A stretch of 64,000 bases of DNA, taken from positions 248,001 to 312,000 of the forward strand of contig JAEZCE010000052.1 of NCBI GenBank assembly GCA_023429995.1, given 5' to 3'. The DNA is from Bacillota bacterium (GTDB taxonomy: Bacteria; Bacillota; UBA4882; UBA8346). Shown piece after piece: positions 17,410 to 26,072 of this stretch. The translations under genes and the position numbers were made by a program. Each line of letters starts with the position of its first letter. Within the stretch, counting starts at the first letter, position 1. The notes beneath the pieces were generated by a model that saw nothing but the letters and a program-made list of their open reading frames with translations, searched no databases and was not told the DNA's origin.

Positions 17410-18507
17410 TTATAGATATCCTTTTTTTGGCAAGTTGCGTATTTTGGCAATCAATAGCGATAGAGGCGGGAAAATAAATATAAAAGGGAAATAGAACATA
17501 ATTTCCACATTTTGAGCACTTTGAAGATGCGCTGTTGCCGATGGATATAAGACCATCTCCAGAATGACAGCGATACATCCCAAAGGGAAGATCATCGGCA
17601 AATAGGTTCGTAGTCCCAGTATTTGGGATAACAATAGCACAGTACTGTAAAATAAGATACTGCATAATAAAAAATTTCCGAAGGTATGGCCGATCGCGAA
17701 TAAAATATCCATTCTAGACAAAAATCCGATATTAATCATCCGAGCAGTCTGAAATGACGGTGAAACCAGTAAAGCCTCGGTGATACCAAGTATAGCCGTA
17801 TTCCGTATGGCAATGACCATAAAAAAGGCTACCGATAATAATAAGCCCATTAAGAACGTCCTCGCCGTGTGCTTATTATCATTTAAAGTAAACATGATGG
17901 GCAAAAAGACTGTCAATGATGTTCCAAAGGGGATTTCGGCGAGGATCTGGGTGCTATGTATAAAATTCTTAAGTGTTAGCTCCCCAATGGGTAGGAAATT
18001 GGAAAAATCCATCTTAGGAAGCAACATGAAAGCAGTAACGATAATGATTAAAGAAACAATAGTTACGATAAAGGGAGCGATTCGGCCTAACACCTCGATG
18101 CCGTTCCAAGCGGCATAAGCACAGGCGAAAGTGAAGACAATTAAAACAATTTCCGGAGGGGTATCCCGTATAAAAAAGTTGATATAGAAATCGCTTACAT
18201 CCTTTGTGCTTAAAGATAATAGCAATAATAGTTCTCCTAGATAGAATAAGGAAATCACTGTACCTAAATATCGGCCGTAAATGCTCTTGTTAACCTGGAC
18301 GAAATTCAGGCCGGGAAATCTTTTTGAGAGCAGGGCGTATACATATCCAACGGGAACGATGATTGCCAGGCCGGATAATACCGCCAGCCAAGTATCATGC
18401 CCGGTAAGGTTGGTAACCAAGGAGAGCAAAAAAACCGTTCCCTCAAGATGCCCCATTAACAAAAAAATGAATTGTAAATTGGATATTTTTCCTTTTTCAA
18501 TGTTCAA
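17410..18507 (-). CDS. gerB: spore germination permease, GerB family (copy 1)
   Basis: The 365-residue multi-pass protein starts MNIEKGKISNLQFIFLLMGH and ends LIAKIRNLPKKGYL. It carries the helix and loop pattern of the other two copies, with NGIEVLGRIAPFI and GELTLKNFIHSTQILAEIPF in the middle. It is the first gerB after gerC, 27 bases downstream. Codon use and composition match the neighbours, so the triplication happened within this lineage or came with the operon. Confidence 0.9.
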   Translation of the reverse strand: MNIEKGKISNLQFIFLLMGHLEGTVFLLSLVTNLTGHDTWLAVLSGLAIIVPVGYVYALLSKRFPGLNFVQVNKSIYGRYLGTVISLFYLGELLLLLSLSTKDVSDFYINFFIRDTPPEIVLIVFTFACAYAAWNGIEVLGRIAPFIVTIVSLIIIVTAFMLLPKMDFSNFLPIGELTLKNFIHSTQILAEIPFGTSLTVFLPIMFTLNDNKHTARTFLMGLLLSVAFFMVIAIRNTAILGITEALLVSPSFQTARMINIGFLSRMDILFAIGHTFGNFLLCSILFYSTVLLLSQILGLRTYLPMIFPLGCIAVILEMVLYPSATAHLQSAQNVEIMFYFPFIFIFPPLSLLIAKIRNLPKKGYL

Positions 18508-18534
18508 ATCCCGGAGAGCCCTTTCTACTGTTCC

Positions 18535-19719
18535 TTATTCTGGTGGCGGCGCTAGAGGCGGAATCGTCAATCCCACCCCGTGAATGACGCAGTTGATGTC
18601 CACGTCTACCTGAAGCTCTGGAAAGATTTGGTCCCATTTATCCTTAATTTTTCGCCACTCTTTGGGATTAGACTTGTGAATCGCCTCGCTGAATCCAAAA
18701 ATATCCGCGTTAAATTCCTTGGCTTTGGTCAGAGCCGCGTCGATCTCATTTTGAATGATGCTGGCTTCACGCCGGGCTAAGGATTTTAGTTCATCCGGTT
18801 TGGTCAGCTCTTCCGGACTCATCTGGCAGTTGAGATTGCCTTCTTCTTGAATGTTGACTTTAATTACGATCTTATCTTTGATAAATACCGGTTTTACTTT
18901 GGTACGGGAACGAGTAATCTCAAACCCGGCCATTCCGCCTGGAACATTGATAATAATGGCGCCCTGTTTGACCTTGCCCTGTACCCATAAAACCCCCCGG
19001 GTTTGCCGGCCGTCCAATGTGCCAACCAGGCGATCTCCTTTAAAAACGGCCGTACCGCTTAAGAACAGCTTTTTCTTCCCTCCGGCCTCATTGATTTTAA
19101 TGAGCGTAGCGATTGGCGCGACGGTTTTACTTAATAAGCGGGTCGCAAAATCCTGTAAATTGATCATCACATTCTTGGAGGAGAATGATTGGGCTTGGAT
19201 TAACTGGCTGATTTCCATAGCGGACACTTTTTCCAGATCTCCGGGAGCATTCAAAATAGCGCCGGCCTTATCTTCGGCAACCAAAATCCACATTGTCGGC
19301 CGTGGTTCATTATTCCGGACAAAGTAATCGAGCACCAAGCGGACCCCTTGCCTGGCTTGCTCATTGCCTAGAATGATCACTTGATTATGAGGCCAATATA
19401 GCTTGCGATCGGTTTCCACCAGAAAATTCTGCGCCGCGTCAAAAACGGTTTTTCCCGTCCTGGATTTGACTATAAAGGGCTGTTGTTGGCCGCTACCGCC
19501 TCCACCAGTTCCGCCACCGCCACCTCCAGATTGGGATGCGCTGGGTTTAAAGATTTGCAACGTCAATTGAACAGTTCCCGGCTTTTTGCCGCGATCAATT
19601 GCCGTTCCGGCGACTATAGCCAGTTGGTTGAGTTCGTGGTAACTCCAACAACCGTTGGTGAATAAAACGACAATGATGAGCCCAAACCGGCAAAACCATT
19701 GAATGATTGATCTTTTCAT
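18535..19719 (-). CDS. gerC: spore germination lipoprotein, GerC family
   Basis: The 394-residue product has a lipoprotein signal (GLIIVVLFTNGCWSYHELNQ, lipobox FTNGC) and the GerC start CWSYHELNQLAIVAGTAID. The Ger(x)C family forms three domains on the outer face of the spore inner membrane and is needed for receptor assembly. A glycine-rich loop (SGGGGGGTGGGGSG, ~65-80) interrupts the first domain and is longer than usual. The start overlaps the gerA stop by 4 bases (ATGA), so translation is coupled. Lipidation would need Lgt, which is encoded at 37298. Confidence 0.92.
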   Translation of the reverse strand: MKRSIIQWFCRFGLIIVVLFTNGCWSYHELNQLAIVAGTAIDRGKKPGTVQLTLQIFKPSASQSGGGGGGTGGGGSGQQQPFIVKSRTGKTVFDAAQNFLVETDRKLYWPHNQVIILGNEQARQGVRLVLDYFVRNNEPRPTMWILVAEDKAGAILNAPGDLEKVSAMEISQLIQAQSFSSKNVMINLQDFATRLLSKTVAPIATLIKINEAGGKKKLFLSGTAVFKGDRLVGTLDGRQTRGVLWVQGKVKQGAIIINVPGGMAGFEITRSRTKVKPVFIKDKIVIKVNIQEEGNLNCQMSPEELTKPDELKSLARREASIIQNEIDAALTKAKEFNADIFGFSEAIHKSNPKEWRKIKDKWDQIFPELQVDVDINCVIHGVGLTIPPLAPPPE

Positions 19720-21329
19720 TTTGGAGGCTTATCTTGTCCATTTTTCGGAGGGTGAGGCATCAAGCGGAACTTTTGCCGTTCCTTGGCATCGGCGGCAGCA
19801 AGCATCGACGGCCGTTTCCGCATCATCCACCAGGGCCCCCGGATTAGGACATCCTGCCCAAGTCCGCGCAAATCCACCGGACTTAACGGGGCCAGGTAGG
19901 GTACACCGAAGGAACGAATCGTCGCCAAATGGATCAGTATAACGAGCAAAGCGGTTATCAGGCCGAAGGCTCCTAACAATCCGGTAATGACGACTAATGA
20001 AATCCGTAAGGGAGTCGTTTCATCCACTAAGGTGGGAAAAATAAACGTGGTCACCGCGGTAATGGCGATTACGATGACTGTCGGCGCAGCCACTAGTCCA
20101 GCCTGGACGGCCGCCTGGCCGATAACCAGGGCGCCTACGATACTGATGGCCTGACCAATGGGGCGTGGCAATCTGATACCACCCTCACGGATGAGCTCAA
20201 AGACTAACCCCATCCCAATCACTTCAACCACTCTGGGAAAAGGGCTCCCTTCAGTGGCGGCCGCCATAGTAATCAGTAACGGCGTTGGCAGTAATTCTTG
20301 ATGAAAGGAGGTTAAAGCCACATAGGCGGCAGGGGATAAAAAACTAATTCCAAAAGCGATATAACGGATCCAGCGGATCAGTGTCGCAAAGATAAAATGA
20401 AAATCATAGTCATCGGGATATTGAAAATTTTCAACAAACAAAAACGGCATGGTCAATACATAAGGAGTGCCGTCAATAAAAATTGCCGCCCGGCCTTCGG
20501 CGAGTTTAGCCGCCACCACATCGGGCCTTTCAGTATGACCAACGGTCGAAAAGAGCGATAACGGATGATCTTCAATAAATTGTTCGATGCTTCCTGATCC
20601 AACAGCAATATCCGTCTTAATCCGATTTAATCTATGTTGGATCTCCGTAATCAAAGGATCGGGGGCAATTCCTTTCAAATAAGCGATGCATATATCGGTT
20701 TTGGATCTTTGACCTATCGTCATCGGTATAAAGGTTAAATCCGGATGGCCAATTTTGCGCCGGAGCATCGCCGTATTGCTTCTTAAAGTCTCGATAAATC
20801 CTTCTTTAGGGCCGCGAATGTTTACCTCTGCTTCAGGCTCTGTGATACTTCGTTTCTCCCAACCGGGCGTACTGATGATCACCGTAGAAGTGATTCCATC
20901 AATTAATAATGCGGTATTACCAGCCAATACGCTCTCAATGGTCCGGCTTAAGTCGTCCAGCGCTTTGATTTCTCCCACAGAAATTAATTTGGCCATAATT
21001 TGAGGCAGCAATTGATCCGTAGGCATCGGGATTATTACTTCCGGTGGAGCCATTAATGGCTGTAGAATACTCCGTTCGATTTGTCTTTTATCGGTTAATC
21101 CATCAATAAAAACCAAAGCTGCTCTGAGATTGTCTTTAATGCCGATGGTGAAGTCACGGACGATTAAATCTGCACTGGAATGAAGTGCGGTCTTAATTTT
21201 CTGGAGATTGCCTTGGAGTTGCTCTGAGATAGCGTCCGGCGTAGAAGCATCCTCTGCAAATTCCATTTTAATCCGTTCAATTTCTTGAAGCATTTTTTTG
21301 AATATACGGCGTTTCGGGCGACGGTACAT
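19716..21329 (-). CDS. gerA: spore germination receptor subunit GerA
   Basis: The 537-residue product is a full-length GerA-family protein: a hydrophilic N-terminal domain (RDFTIGIKDNLRAALVFIDG... ERSILQPLM), the conserved VVAAKLAEGRAAIFIDGTPYVLTMPFLFVE region (shown in part: EGRAAIFIDGTP), and a C-terminal membrane part with SFHQELLPTPLLITMAAATE and PRPIGQAISIVGALVIGQAA. GerA subunits form a pentameric channel that releases cations during germination. It is the first gene of the operon gerA-gerC-gerB x3-small protein. AAAGGA lies 7 bases before the ATG, and a sigma-G-like promoter lies 36 bases upstream. Confidence 0.95.
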   Translation of the reverse strand: MYRRPKRRIFKKMLQEIERIKMEFAEDASTPDAISEQLQGNLQKIKTALHSSADLIVRDFTIGIKDNLRAALVFIDGLTDKRQIERSILQPLMAPPEVIIPMPTDQLLPQIMAKLISVGEIKALDDLSRTIESVLAGNTALLIDGITSTVIISTPGWEKRSITEPEAEVNIRGPKEGFIETLRSNTAMLRRKIGHPDLTFIPMTIGQRSKTDICIAYLKGIAPDPLITEIQHRLNRIKTDIAVGSGSIEQFIEDHPLSLFSTVGHTERPDVVAAKLAEGRAAIFIDGTPYVLTMPFLFVENFQYPDDYDFHFIFATLIRWIRYIAFGISFLSPAAYVALTSFHQELLPTPLLITMAAATEGSPFPRVVEVIGMGLVFELIREGGIRLPRPIGQAISIVGALVIGQAAVQAGLVAAPTVIVIAITAVTTFIFPTLVDETTPLRISLVVITGLLGAFGLITALLVILIHLATIRSFGVPYLAPLSPVDLRGLGQDVLIRGPWWMMRKRPSMLAAADAKERQKFRLMPHPPKNGQDKPPK

Positions 21330-21364
21330 GGTATTCCTTTAAATGCCATTCGTTGATTCGGATT

Positions 21365-21395
21365 TATTATGGATTAAAAATTAAAACCCTATGCA
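21365..21395 (-). promoter_or_regulatory. sigma-G-like promoter of the germination operon
   Basis: On the minus strand TGCATA (21390-21395) and CATAATA (21365-21371) are separated by 18 bases. This fits the sigma-G consensus TGMATA-N17/18-CATAMTA, expected for germinant receptors made in the forespore. The -10 box ends 35 bases before the gerA start. Confidence 0.65.
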
Positions 21396-21513
21396 AATTG
21401 TAAAGGGATTCGTGAAGACGATTATCACGGTATATACACGTAGCGTTCACCCGATCGACATAAAGGATGTTTACAATGGGATTATGATATTACAAAAAAG
21501 AGGAGGTATTTTG

Positions 21514-22290
21514 ATGGTAGCGAAAAAAATTTGGGTGCTGCTTCTGGTCGGGACATTATTGTTTGGAATTACCGGAATGGTTTTTGGAGCAGAGAACACG
21601 TCCCCTAAGGTATCGGATGGATTCCAGAGGGAGCCTGAAGCGCCGCCGGCGGGACCTGCGCAAATGGTTGGAGAATTTGAGAATGCCCTTGACGAACTGA
21701 TTGCGGTAAAAGCAATCACCCCTGAGCAAAAAGGGAAAATCATTGAGTATTTTGAAAAGGCAAGGAAAGATGGAAAGCCGATAGATCCAAAGGCCTTGGC
21801 TGAGACTCCAAAAGAGGGCAATGATCCAATTCGTTTACTGGTAAAAGACGCTGTGATTAATCAAGACCAGGCGGCGGTTATTGAGAGAGTTTCTCCTAGA
21901 TATTTTTTCAGGTTCCGAGAAATGCCAAATCCGCCGGAGCCGGAAAAAATGAAAGACGATTTGCAAAAGAAACTTGATGGACTCGTACATTCAAAAGTAA
22001 TTACCGTTAAGCAAAAAGATACTATTTTAAAGTTCTGTATTGATAAATTTTTAAATGGACCCGGTAAAGAGCATGTTGAAAAAATTGAGAAAGATAATGG
22101 TATGATAGAAAAATCGAATGATTTTTTCGCCCTGTTGGTTCAATGTGGAATCATTACCCAAAAGCAAGCGGATACAATAGCTGCAATTTCCGAAGCTATG
22201 CCTAAGCCGATGAAGGCAGGGAGACGCTTTAGCGCGTCTCATCCCCCAACACCACCAGAGCCCGAAAAAACAGAGGCGGAACCGCAATAA
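21514..22290 (+). CDS. exported helical-hairpin repeat protein (DUF2680/YckD-like)
   Basis: The start at ATG 21514 follows GAGGAGG (21500-21506); the frame is open further upstream but without a binding site, and the signal peptide (KIWVLLLVGTLLFGITGMVFG) begins here. The 258-residue product contains four copies of a helix-turn-helix hairpin: LDELIAVKAITPEQKGKI, IRLLVKDAVINQDQAAVI, LDGLVHSKVITVKQKDTI and FALLVQCGIITQKQADTI. Each has the pattern L..L...VIT..Q...I seen in DUF2680/YckD-type exported proteins. Proline-rich linkers (PEAPPAGPAQ; HPPTPPEPEK) lie at both ends. It is divergent from gerA. Function unknown. Confidence 0.6.
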   Translation: MVAKKIWVLLLVGTLLFGITGMVFGAENTSPKVSDGFQREPEAPPAGPAQMVGEFENALDELIAVKAITPEQKGKIIEYFEKARKDGKPIDPKALAETPKEGNDPIRLLVKDAVINQDQAAVIERVSPRYFFRFREMPNPPEPEKMKDDLQKKLDGLVHSKVITVKQKDTILKFCIDKFLNGPGKEHVEKIEKDNGMIEKSNDFFALLVQCGIITQKQADTIAAISEAMPKPMKAGRRFSASHPPTPPEPEKTEAEPQ

Positions 22291-22309
22291 AAATCGGATG
22301 ATGATAAGA

Positions 22310-22343
22310 GCAAAAGACGATGAGCTTCATCGTCTTTTGCTTT
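22310..22343 (+). terminator. rho-independent terminator
   Basis: A perfect 14-bp stem GCAAAAGACGATGA (22310-22323)/TCATCGTCTTTTGC (22327-22340) with a 3-base loop, 20 bases after the stop of the helical-hairpin protein gene. The following T run is short (TTT), but the stem is strong. Confidence 0.75.
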
Positions 22344-22529
22344 AAAGATTTATAGGTTTGGGAGGGAGTCAGTGGTTCCAATATTACGACTGGGGATAAA
22401 ACAAGTGAAGGATTATAACGAATAGTGTCCAAGCTTATATATTTTAGATACATTCACTCCCACTATGCGTTGGGTCAGCTGATAGATGATGGATTTCAGC
22501 GGCCTTACTTGTTGAGACAATCACTGTTA

Positions 22530-22796
22530 TTATTTTGCAACTGCCGATGTTTTCTTTGCGTCAGCATTGGCGGCAACATTTGCAGTCTTCACGGTAGGGT
22601 CCAATGGATTGACTGGTTTGGGCGGCGCATAAACTGTCGTTTTGGACGCTACTTTTGGAGTGCGATCCGATAATTTAAGCGTGTCTCCGTCGAGGCTGGA
22701 AATATCATTTTTATTTGGAGCAGTAACTTCTTTGGATTTAAATGGTGAAATGCGGGATAAAACAGCTTGATTGTTATTAACTGCTGAGATGGCCAA
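22530..22796 (-). CDS. small hypothetical protein
   Basis: An 88-residue frame on the minus strand starts at TTG 22794-22796 behind a strong AAGGAGG (22807-22813) with a 10-base spacer. The product is Lys/Ser/Val/Pro rich, without membrane segment or Cys (AISAVNNNQAVLSRISPF at the start, TTVYAPPKPVNPLDP in the middle), and is probably disordered. No family was recognised. The opposite-strand frame 22425-22673 lacks a binding site. The strong ribosome binding site is the main support. Confidence 0.5.
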   Translation of the reverse strand: MAISAVNNNQAVLSRISPFKSKEVTAPNKNDISSLDGDTLKLSDRTPKVASKTTVYAPPKPVNPLDPTVKTANVAANADAKKTSAVAK

Positions 22797-22888
22797 GTTT
22801 TTAGTTCCTCCTTAGTTTTTCCTTTGACTCCCATCTTGTATATCGAAATCGAAAATTTGAAATTCCTTTGAAATGGATAATTTTGTTA

Positions 22889-23275
22889 CTACCTCGATTT
22901 GTGTTGGATTGATTTCGAAGATGAACATGAATTATTGGTATTTTCCTTATTGAAAGAAGTAATATATTGTAGTCCCCATTCACACAAGGTATTAAGGATT
23001 GGCAAAATGCTTTTCCCTGCCTGGGTCAGTGAGTATTCAACCCGGGGTGGGACTTGGGTATATACATGGCGATGAACCAAACCGTCTTCCTCTAACTCTC
23101 GCAATTGTTGGGTTAACATCTTTTGGGTGACTTGAGGCAAGCTCTTTTTTAACTCGCTGAAACGAAGGGTGTTATCACCTAACCGCCAGAGAATCAATGA
23201 TTTCCATTTTCCACCAATCAATGCCAGGGTCAATTCCATGGAACATTGGTAATTGGTATTGCGAAATTGGATCAT
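22889..23275 (-). CDS. HxlR family transcriptional regulator
   Basis: The 128-residue product has the HxlR winged HTH: CSMELTLALIGGKWKSLILW, RFSELKKSLPQVTQKMLTQQ and LREL.EDGLV.R..Y.QVPPRVEY (the last given as a pattern). HxlR proteins such as YodB and HypR sense quinones, aldehydes or disulfide stress through Cys residues; here Cys11 is close to the N-terminus, as in redox-sensing members. It is divergent from a six-gene redox cluster starting at 23480 and very likely controls it. Confidence 0.9.
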   Translation of the reverse strand: MIQFRNTNYQCSMELTLALIGGKWKSLILWRLGDNTLRFSELKKSLPQVTQKMLTQQLRELEEDGLVHRHVYTQVPPRVEYSLTQAGKSILPILNTLCEWGLQYITSFNKENTNNSCSSSKSIQHKSR

Positions 23276-23311
23276 GATGAAAACCTCTCTTTATGAATAG
23301 TTTCTTTTTGG

Positions 23312-23337
23312 GTACTATGATACTGAAAAGTTGGTAC
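23312..23337. promoter_or_regulatory. candidate HxlR operator
   Basis: The stretch begins GTACTA and ends TTGGTAC, so GTACYA and TRGTAC face each other over 26 bases, with TACT and AGT half-sites inside. It lies 37 bases upstream of the hxlR-type gene in the divergent intergenic region, where an autoregulatory site is expected. Confidence 0.35.
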
Positions 23338-23479
23338 TTGATTTTTATTTGTGTAATATCTATGATTATATCAAAGATGGTGGGAATTGGAAAGCTCACT
23401 ACTTTGCTTTACAAGTAACCATTCAGGATGATCGGAAAATTCAATTTATCAAAATAACACTAGAGGAGGAGTATCGAAG

Positions 23480-24058
23480 ATGAAAGTAGTGGCATTTAAC
23501 GGTAGCCCCAGAGTAAATGGAAATACGGCCCAAAGTATTGAAATTGTCTTTAAGGAGTTGGCGAAAGAGGGCATTGAAACCGAGCTTATCCAATTGGGAG
23601 GGCGGAAAGTATTCGGTTGTATGGCTTGCGGTAAATGTTATGAGAAAAAAGACTGCCTTTGTGTCCGGCAGGATGACGAGATGAACACTTTTATCCAAAA
23701 AATGAAGGAAGCGGATGGGATCATGATTGGTTCCCCTACCTATTTCAGTAATGTATCAACAGAAGTTAAGGCGCTTATTGACCGCGCAGGCTTTGTTAAC
23801 AAGGCCAATGGCGGATCGATTCTAAGAGGCAAGGTTGGAGCGGCGGTAGTTTCAGTCCGGCGCGCCGGTTCGACTTTTACTTATTCCGCCATAAACTTTT
23901 TCTTTGGAATTGCCGAGATGATTATTCCGAGTTCCAGTTATTGGAATATGACATTATCCCTGGAACCGGGCGATGTCCAAAAGGATGAAGAGGGAATTCA
24001 CACTTTTGAAGTTTTGGGACAAAACATGGCCGGTATTTTGAAAAAGCTCCATCAATGA
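23480..24058 (+). CDS. flavodoxin-fold NAD(P)H-dependent FMN reductase
   Basis: The 192-residue product starts with the FMN-binding pattern VVAFNGSPRVNGNTAQSIEI and continues with CMACGKCYEKKDCLCVRQDD, a Cys-rich insert typical of iron-sulfur-flavoprotein-type reductases, and ADGIMIGSPTYFSNVS for the flavin loop. These enzymes reduce FMN, quinones or metal-bound substrates with NAD(P)H. The ribosome binding site GAGGAGG is strong. It is the first gene of a cluster divergent from the HxlR regulator, consistent with quinone or electrophile detoxification. Confidence 0.85.
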   Translation: MKVVAFNGSPRVNGNTAQSIEIVFKELAKEGIETELIQLGGRKVFGCMACGKCYEKKDCLCVRQDDEMNTFIQKMKEADGIMIGSPTYFSNVSTEVKALIDRAGFVNKANGGSILRGKVGAAVVSVRRAGSTFTYSAINFFFGIAEMIIPSSSYWNMTLSLEPGDVQKDEEGIHTFEVLGQNMAGILKKLHQ

Positions 24059-24133
24059 TTATAGAATCCATGAGAATATCGCTAGACTGCCAATTTGGAT
24101 CGAATCTTTTCGCTTTGAAATGGAGGAATAATA

Positions 24134-24643
24134 ATGGATTTTTTTAATGTGCTCGAACACCGTTATAGCGTTCGCTCTTATCTCCCTGACCCGGTTGAAG
24201 CCGAGAAACTGGAACAGATTATGGAAGCGGCCCGGTTGGCTCCCACGGCATGTAACCGTCAGGCATTTAAGATTATAGTGATTTCAACAAAAGGAAGGCA
24301 GAATGAATTAAAGAAAATATATCCCAAAGATTGGTTCGGTGAGGCTCCCAATGTCCTTTGCGTTTGTTCAACTCCGGGAGAAAATTGGGTCCGGAAGGAT
24401 GGTAAAAGCTATTCCGATGTGGACGCGGCCATTGTGATGGATCACATGATTTTGGCAGCCACAGCTTTGGGTTTGGGTACTTGCTGGATCGGCGCTTTTG
24501 ATCTTGAGGCAGCCCGGAATGTGTTGGGTTTGGACGATTCGCTGGAGCCGGTGGCATTTACACCTGTGGGGTATGCAAAAGGAGTAGCTCCTGACAAATC
24601 CAGAAAACCGGTTGGGGACTTGGTAATCAATTTCGAAGATTAA
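24134..24643 (+). CDS. nitroreductase family protein
   Basis: The 169-residue product has the nitroreductase start VLEHRYSVRSYLPDPVEAEK, then AARLAPTACNRQAFKIIVI and the late LAATALGLGTCWIGAFD motif that lines the FMN site. Nitroreductases are FMN-dependent homodimers that reduce nitro groups, quinones or other electrophiles. The length is typical of the short Fe-S-free clostridial group. It lies 75 bases after the flavodoxin-type gene and is preceded by GGAGG. Confidence 0.9.
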   Translation: MDFFNVLEHRYSVRSYLPDPVEAEKLEQIMEAARLAPTACNRQAFKIIVISTKGRQNELKKIYPKDWFGEAPNVLCVCSTPGENWVRKDGKSYSDVDAAIVMDHMILAATALGLGTCWIGAFDLEAARNVLGLDDSLEPVAFTPVGYAKGVAPDKSRKPVGDLVINFED

Positions 24644-24688
24644 AGTGTCATGCGCTCTCTATAGCAAGAGATAAGCGGGGGAAATCGG

Positions 24689-25591
24689 ATGAAGAAATAC
24701 ATTGTCTATCAAATCGATTCATTTACCAAAAAGGTTTTTCAAGGCAATCCTGCCGGAGTAGTTCTTGATGCGGACGGTATAACAGAGATGCAAATGCAAA
24801 GAATCGCCCGGGAGTTGAATAATTCGGAGACTTCGTTTTTATTTTCTCCGGATGGCAAAGAATGTGACGGCGTAATACGATATTTTACTCCTAAAACTGA
24901 AGTCCCGACTTGCGGACATGCTACGATTGCCGCAATGTATGCCAAAGCGGTTGAGGAAAATTTGGGAAGTTCCATGTACCGGATGCGAACCCGGATTGGT
25001 ATATTGCCATTTGAAATCATAAAAACCGATAGCGACTATAAAGTGGTTATGACTCAAGGAAAAATTGAATTCGGAACGGTTTTCGAAAGCGAATTCAAGG
25101 CTAGGATTATCCAAGCCTTAGATTTAAAAGAAGAGGATTTATATGAGAATTGTCCGATCCAAATTGTTTCGACGGGACATTCAAAAGTGATGGTTGGGAT
25201 CAAAAATAGAACTCGGTTGAATCAATTGGCGCCTCACTTTAATGAACTGGTTGACTTAAGCCGAATCATCGGCTGTAGCGGTTATTTTGTCTTTACTCTG
25301 GACTCTGATTCTGAGAATGTTTTGACTCATGGACGGATGTTTGCGCCAGCCGTTGGAATTAATGAAGATCCGGTTACCGGCAATGCAAATGGACCACTGG
25401 GAGCTTACCTGGTCCATCATGGATTGGTTGATCATTCAAGAAGTCAATTTAATTTTAAAGGCAAACAAGGTGAAGCCGTTCATCGACCGGGAATAGTTGA
25501 AGTTAAAGTTCAAATCGCAAACCATCAACCGGTTGAAGTGAAAATAGCGGGAGAAGCGGTAATTGTGTTTAAAACCGAAATTGAAATCTAA
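24689..25591 (+). CDS. PhzF family isomerase/epimerase
   Basis: The 300-residue product is a full-length PhzF-family protein with a diaminopimelate-epimerase-like double domain. Visible motifs: YQIDSFTKKVFQGNPAGVVL at the start (catalytic Glu in NNSETSFLF), TPKTEVPTCGHATIAAMYA and NEDPVTGNANGPLGAYL. Family members isomerise small cyclic compounds; substrates differ widely and cannot be deduced here. It starts 45 bases after the nitroreductase and probably belongs to the same transcript. Confidence 0.9.
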   Translation: MKKYIVYQIDSFTKKVFQGNPAGVVLDADGITEMQMQRIARELNNSETSFLFSPDGKECDGVIRYFTPKTEVPTCGHATIAAMYAKAVEENLGSSMYRMRTRIGILPFEIIKTDSDYKVVMTQGKIEFGTVFESEFKARIIQALDLKEEDLYENCPIQIVSTGHSKVMVGIKNRTRLNQLAPHFNELVDLSRIIGCSGYFVFTLDSDSENVLTHGRMFAPAVGINEDPVTGNANGPLGAYLVHHGLVDHSRSQFNFKGKQGEAVHRPGIVEVKVQIANHQPVEVKIAGEAVIVFKTEIEI

Positions 25592-25661
25592 AAGATGAAA
25601 CTTCACATCAATCCATGGTGAAGTAGTTTATTTGATTCGATAAAGAATTACCGGAGGGTCA

Positions 25662-26051
25662 ATGATGGAAGTAAAAAAAGTTCTAAGCCGGATTTATGTT
25701 CATGAAATAGTCTCAGCAGTTGATTTCTATGAAAAGTTATTCAACACAAAATGCACATGGAAACTGGATTATCGGGAAGTTAATTTGGTATTGGCCCAAG
25801 TTGGGGATTTATTGATTTTATCGGGTACCGATGAAGCATTGAAGCCATTTAAAGATACTAAGGCCACTTTTTTGGTTGATTCAATTGCGGAGTTTCGGGA
25901 ATTCTTGTTAATCAATGGCGCTACGATAATTAGGGATTTAAAAGCAGTCCCAACAGGGATGAATATGACCGTCAAGCATTTGGACGGTACGATCGTGGAA
26001 TACGTCGAATATCGCAAACAGTCACAAGGTTCATCGGTTTGTGTTGATTAA
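25662..26051 (+). CDS. VOC (glyoxalase/bleomycin-resistance) family protein
   Basis: The 129-residue product has one VOC module pair: SRIYVHEIVSAVDFYEKLFN, VNLVLAQVGDLLILSG, and MTVKHLDGTIVEYVEY at the end, where a metal-ligand Glu normally lies. Such proteins act on or bind small electrophiles. The usual first metal-ligand His at the strand 1 end corresponds to VHE. It lies between phzF-type and Fe-S protein genes of the cluster. Confidence 0.8.
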   Translation: MMEVKKVLSRIYVHEIVSAVDFYEKLFNTKCTWKLDYREVNLVLAQVGDLLILSGTDEALKPFKDTKATFLVDSIAEFREFLLINGATIIRDLKAVPTGMNMTVKHLDGTIVEYVEYRKQSQGSSVCVD

Positions 26052-26072
26052 TTCTTAGTTTGGGGGTGTAAG

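Noticed and set aside
22425..22673. Plus-strand 82-codon frame
   Set aside because: It overlaps the minus-strand small gene that has a strong AAGGAGG site, and its sequence is Cys/Phe-rich shadow-like.
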